A stretch of 64,000 nt of DNA from Pseudomonas trivialis. Lineage in GTDB: Bacteria > Pseudomonadota > Gammaproteobacteria > Pseudomonadales > Pseudomonadaceae. Numbering within the stretch: position 1 is the stretch's first letter; every line of letters begins with the position of its first letter. Made by a program: the position numbers and the translations under genes. The notes beneath the pieces are model-generated. The model saw only the letters and a program-made list of their open reading frames with translations. It was not told the origin of the DNA and did not search any database. The stretch spans positions 248,001-312,000 of the forward strand of contig NZ_JYLK01000004.1 in the NCBI RefSeq assembly GCF_001439805.1, given 5' to 3'. Below, piece by piece: positions 62,112 through 64,000 of the stretch.

Positions 62112-62969
62112 TCAGGGCGCCAACTCGAAAACCGCCTGGATCATGCGCTGCGAGCGCCGCCGTTGCAGACAGCCGAGCAGGTGCCGGTTCACCAGGCCAT
62201 CGCCCTGGATCGGCACCGCGCGCACCCTCGGGTCGGGGCTGACTTCAATCGAGGACACCACCCCGACGCCCAGTTCGGCCGCGACCGCTTCAGTCACCGC
62301 TTCACGGCTGTCCAGTTCCAGCAGCACCCTGGGCTGCACATCGACCACCTGGCAGGCGTCGTCAAAGGTGCGTCGGGTGATGGAACCGGGCTCGCGCAGC
62401 ACCATGATCACATCGTGCAACTGCTTGAGCGCAATACCTTCGCGCAGGCTCGCCCACGGGTGCGCCGCCGGCACCAGTGCGCAAATGCGCGACTCACTCA
62501 AGGGTTGCAGGTGCACGCCATTGCGCGGCGCCACTTCGGTGAGCACGGCCACATCCGCGTGCTCGGCCAACAGCGCCGCCAGGGTTTCCTGAGCATTGCC
62601 CAGGCGCAGGTTCACGGTGATACCCGGATAGCGCGCACGCAGGCTGGCGATCATCGGCATCACCAGGTGCGGGCCGTCCGCCGCGACTTCCAGGCGGCCG
62701 CTGAGCAGTTGGCGATTGGCCTCCAGCAGGGTCTGCGCTTCGTCCACCAGGCCGAAGATCGCCCGGGTGATCGCCGCCAGGCGCGTGCCCTCCTCGGTCA
62801 ATTCCACCCGTCGTGCGGTGCGGCGCAGCAGTGGAATCTGATAGTGCTCTTCCAGCGCCTTGATGTGCCCGGTCACCGCCGGCTGGCTGATAAACAGGCG
62901 CGCCGCCGCCCGGGTAAAGCTGCCCTCGCGGGCCACGGCGTCAAACGCACGCAATTGAAACAGGTTCAT
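62112..62969 (-). CDS. LysR-family regulator next to phnW
   Basis: This 285-residue regulator has HTH EGSFTRAAARLFISQPAVTGHIKALEEHYQIPLLRRTARRVELTEEG (about residues 14-60) and a substrate-binding domain. ATG at 62969 (MNLFQLRAFDAVAREGS) matches family starts; a 20-codon extension is rejected. It is divergent from phnW with 112 bases between and so is the likely activator of 2-aminoethylphosphonate use. Confidence 0.85.
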   Translation of the reverse strand: MNLFQLRAFDAVAREGSFTRAAARLFISQPAVTGHIKALEEHYQIPLLRRTARRVELTEEGTRLAAITRAIFGLVDEAQTLLEANRQLLSGRLEVAADGPHLVMPMIASLRARYPGITVNLRLGNAQETLAALLAEHADVAVLTEVAPRNGVHLQPLSESRICALVPAAHPWASLREGIALKQLHDVIMVLREPGSITRRTFDDACQVVDVQPRVLLELDSREAVTEAVAAELGVGVVSSIEVSPDPRVRAVPIQGDGLVNRHLLGCLQRRRSQRMIQAVFELAP

Positions 62970-63081
62970 CGTTATCGGCCTCACTGATGGCTCGCATAAC
63001 AACAAACAATTTGATTGATGACAAGCCAAACTGCAATTTAGGCGCCGTAGCGTTCACACCAACACCTCGCGAGAATCTGAA

Positions 63082-64000
63082 ATGACCACTGCCGCGCCGC
63101 GCCTGCTGACTCCCGGCCCACTGACCACCTCGCTGCGCACCCGCCAGGCGATGCTGGAAGACTGGGGCTCGTGGGATGCGCGCTTCAATCAACTCACCGC
63201 CAGTGTCTGCGCCCGGTTGCTGGCGATTCTCAACGGTGCGGACAGCCACCACTGCATTCCCCTGCAAGGCAGCGGCACCTTTGCCGTCGAGGCCGCCATC
63301 GGCACGCTGGTGCCCCGTGACGGCAAGGTGCTGGTGCTGATCAACGGTGCGTACGGCAAGCGTCTGGCAAAGATCTGCGCGGTGCTCGGGCGCACGTTCA
63401 GCACCTTCGAAACCGCCGAAGACGCCCCAACCACCGCCGCCGATGTAGACCGCCTGCTACACGCCGACAGCCGCATCAGCCATGTCGCCCTGGTCCACTG
63501 CGAAACCAGCACCGGCATCCTCAACCCGCTGGCAGAGATTGCGCAGGTGGTTGAGCGCCACGGCAGGCGGCTGATCATCGACGCCATGAGTTCGTTCGGC
63601 GCGCTGCCCATCGATGCCCGCGAAATACCCTTCGACGCGCTGATCGCAGCCTCGGGCAAATGCCTGGAAGGCGTGCCGGGCATGGGCTTTGTGTTCGCAC
63701 AGAAGGCCGCGCTGGCCGCAGCCCAGGGCAACAGTCACTCCCTGGCGATGGACCTGTTCGACCAGCACAGTTATATGGCCAGCACTGGCCAGTGGCGTTT
63801 CACCCCACCGACCCACGTGGTTGCCGCCCTGCATGAGGCGCTGCTGCAATTTGACGAAGAAGGCGGCCTGCCCGCGCGTCACCGGCGCTACGCCAGTAAC
63901 TGCCAGGCGCTGCTGGACGGCATGGCCGCCCTGGGCCTGCGCAGCTTCCTGCCGGCCGCCATCCAGGCACCGATCATCGTCACCTTCCACGCTCCGCAAG
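63082..64000 (+). CDS. phnW: 2-Aminoethylphosphonate:pyruvate aminotransferase (3' partial)
   Basis: The frame starts at ATG 63082 ([19 protein letters not shown]) and is open to the right edge, about 306 of ~365 residues. It is a class V PLP transaminase: [61 protein letters not shown] and the PLP lysine at Lys193 in [11 protein letters not shown]. PhnW converts 2-AEP to phosphonoacetaldehyde. phnX or an alternative second enzyme would be expected beyond the window. Confidence 0.93.
   Translation, partial: MTTAAPRLLTPGPLTTSLRTRQAMLEDWGSWDARFNQLTASVCARLLAILNGADSHHCIPLQGSGTFAVEAAIGTLVPRDGKVLVLINGAYGKRLAKICAVLGRTFSTFETAEDAPTTAADVDRLLHADSRISHVALVHCETSTGILNPLAEIAQVVERHGRRLIIDAMSSFGALPIDAREIPFDALIAASGKCLEGVPGMGFVFAQKAALAAAQGNSHSLAMDLFDQHSYMASTGQWRFTPPTHVVAALHEALLQFDEEGGLPARHRRYASNCQALLDGMAALGLRSFLPAAIQAPIIVTFHAPQ

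Overview
The window is a stretch of a Pseudomonas chromosome, most likely from the P. fluorescens group. The evidence is high-GC coding sequence, a PrrF-type and a CrcY-type small RNA, Pseudomonas REP elements of the TGTGGCGAGCGGGCTTG family, and a gene set typical of the genus (liu leucine catabolism, mnh/pha antiporter, SfnB, Csu-type pili, PhnW). The organism call is inference; no marker gene was compared.

Region by region. 1-2.5 kb: the 3' part of a tripartite exporter (TolC-type outer-membrane factor, HlyD-type adaptor). 2.7-8.3 kb: a minus-strand organosulfur-type oxidation cluster in visible decay. SfnB and a flavoprotein are intact, while an acyl-CoA-dehydrogenase-like gene, an NtaA-type monooxygenase and a LivF-type ATPase are broken. 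8.4-11.3 kb: an EamA transporter, half of an ABC-F gene, and a collapsed polymorphic-toxin gene with a small membrane protein still translationally coupled to it. 11.4-17.4 kb: a six-gene cation/proton antiporter operon with A and B fused. 17.7-22.4 kb: housekeeping genes cysS, glnS, ppiB and lpxH. 22.4-27.2 kb: a MarR-controlled EmrAB-OMF efflux operon with a duplicated operator. 27.3-36.1 kb: tamA-tamB, a GNAT, xthA and a PstS-OmpA fusion.

36.2-46.3 kb: acyl-CoA metabolism. It holds an acyl-CoA dehydrogenase, a LysR regulator, liuR-liuE, then liuABCD. LiuR-like palindromes lie before liuR and before liuA. Between liuE and liuA sits a sigma54-driven, A-rich RNA with the hallmarks of CrcY, the decoy that sequesters Hfq/Crc in carbon catabolite repression. 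46.3-47.6 kb: a repressor of the CI/PrtR fold that has lost both peptidase catalytic residues, divergent from a small DUF3077/DUF6124-like gene, then a Fur-boxed PrrF RNA.

47.8-52.1 kb: an M14 metallopeptidase, then a divergent ECF module. The sigma/anti-sigma pair and a catalase-related/cytochrome b561 operon carry the same GGAATA-N15-CGTCTC promoter on opposite strands. 52.1-58.5 kb: a seven-gene Csu-type chaperone-usher pilus operon with four spore-coat-U subunits before the chaperone. 58.7-64 kb: zapE, a leucine-rich-repeat protein kinase, a second YebC-like gene, a LysR regulator and the start of phnW.

The best candidates for under-described biology are the ECF/catalase/cytochrome b561 module with matched divergent promoters, the peptidase-dead repressor with its small partner gene, the LRR-kinase, and the relic toxin locus. 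All functional assignments come from reading the sequence and from family knowledge; no database search was run.
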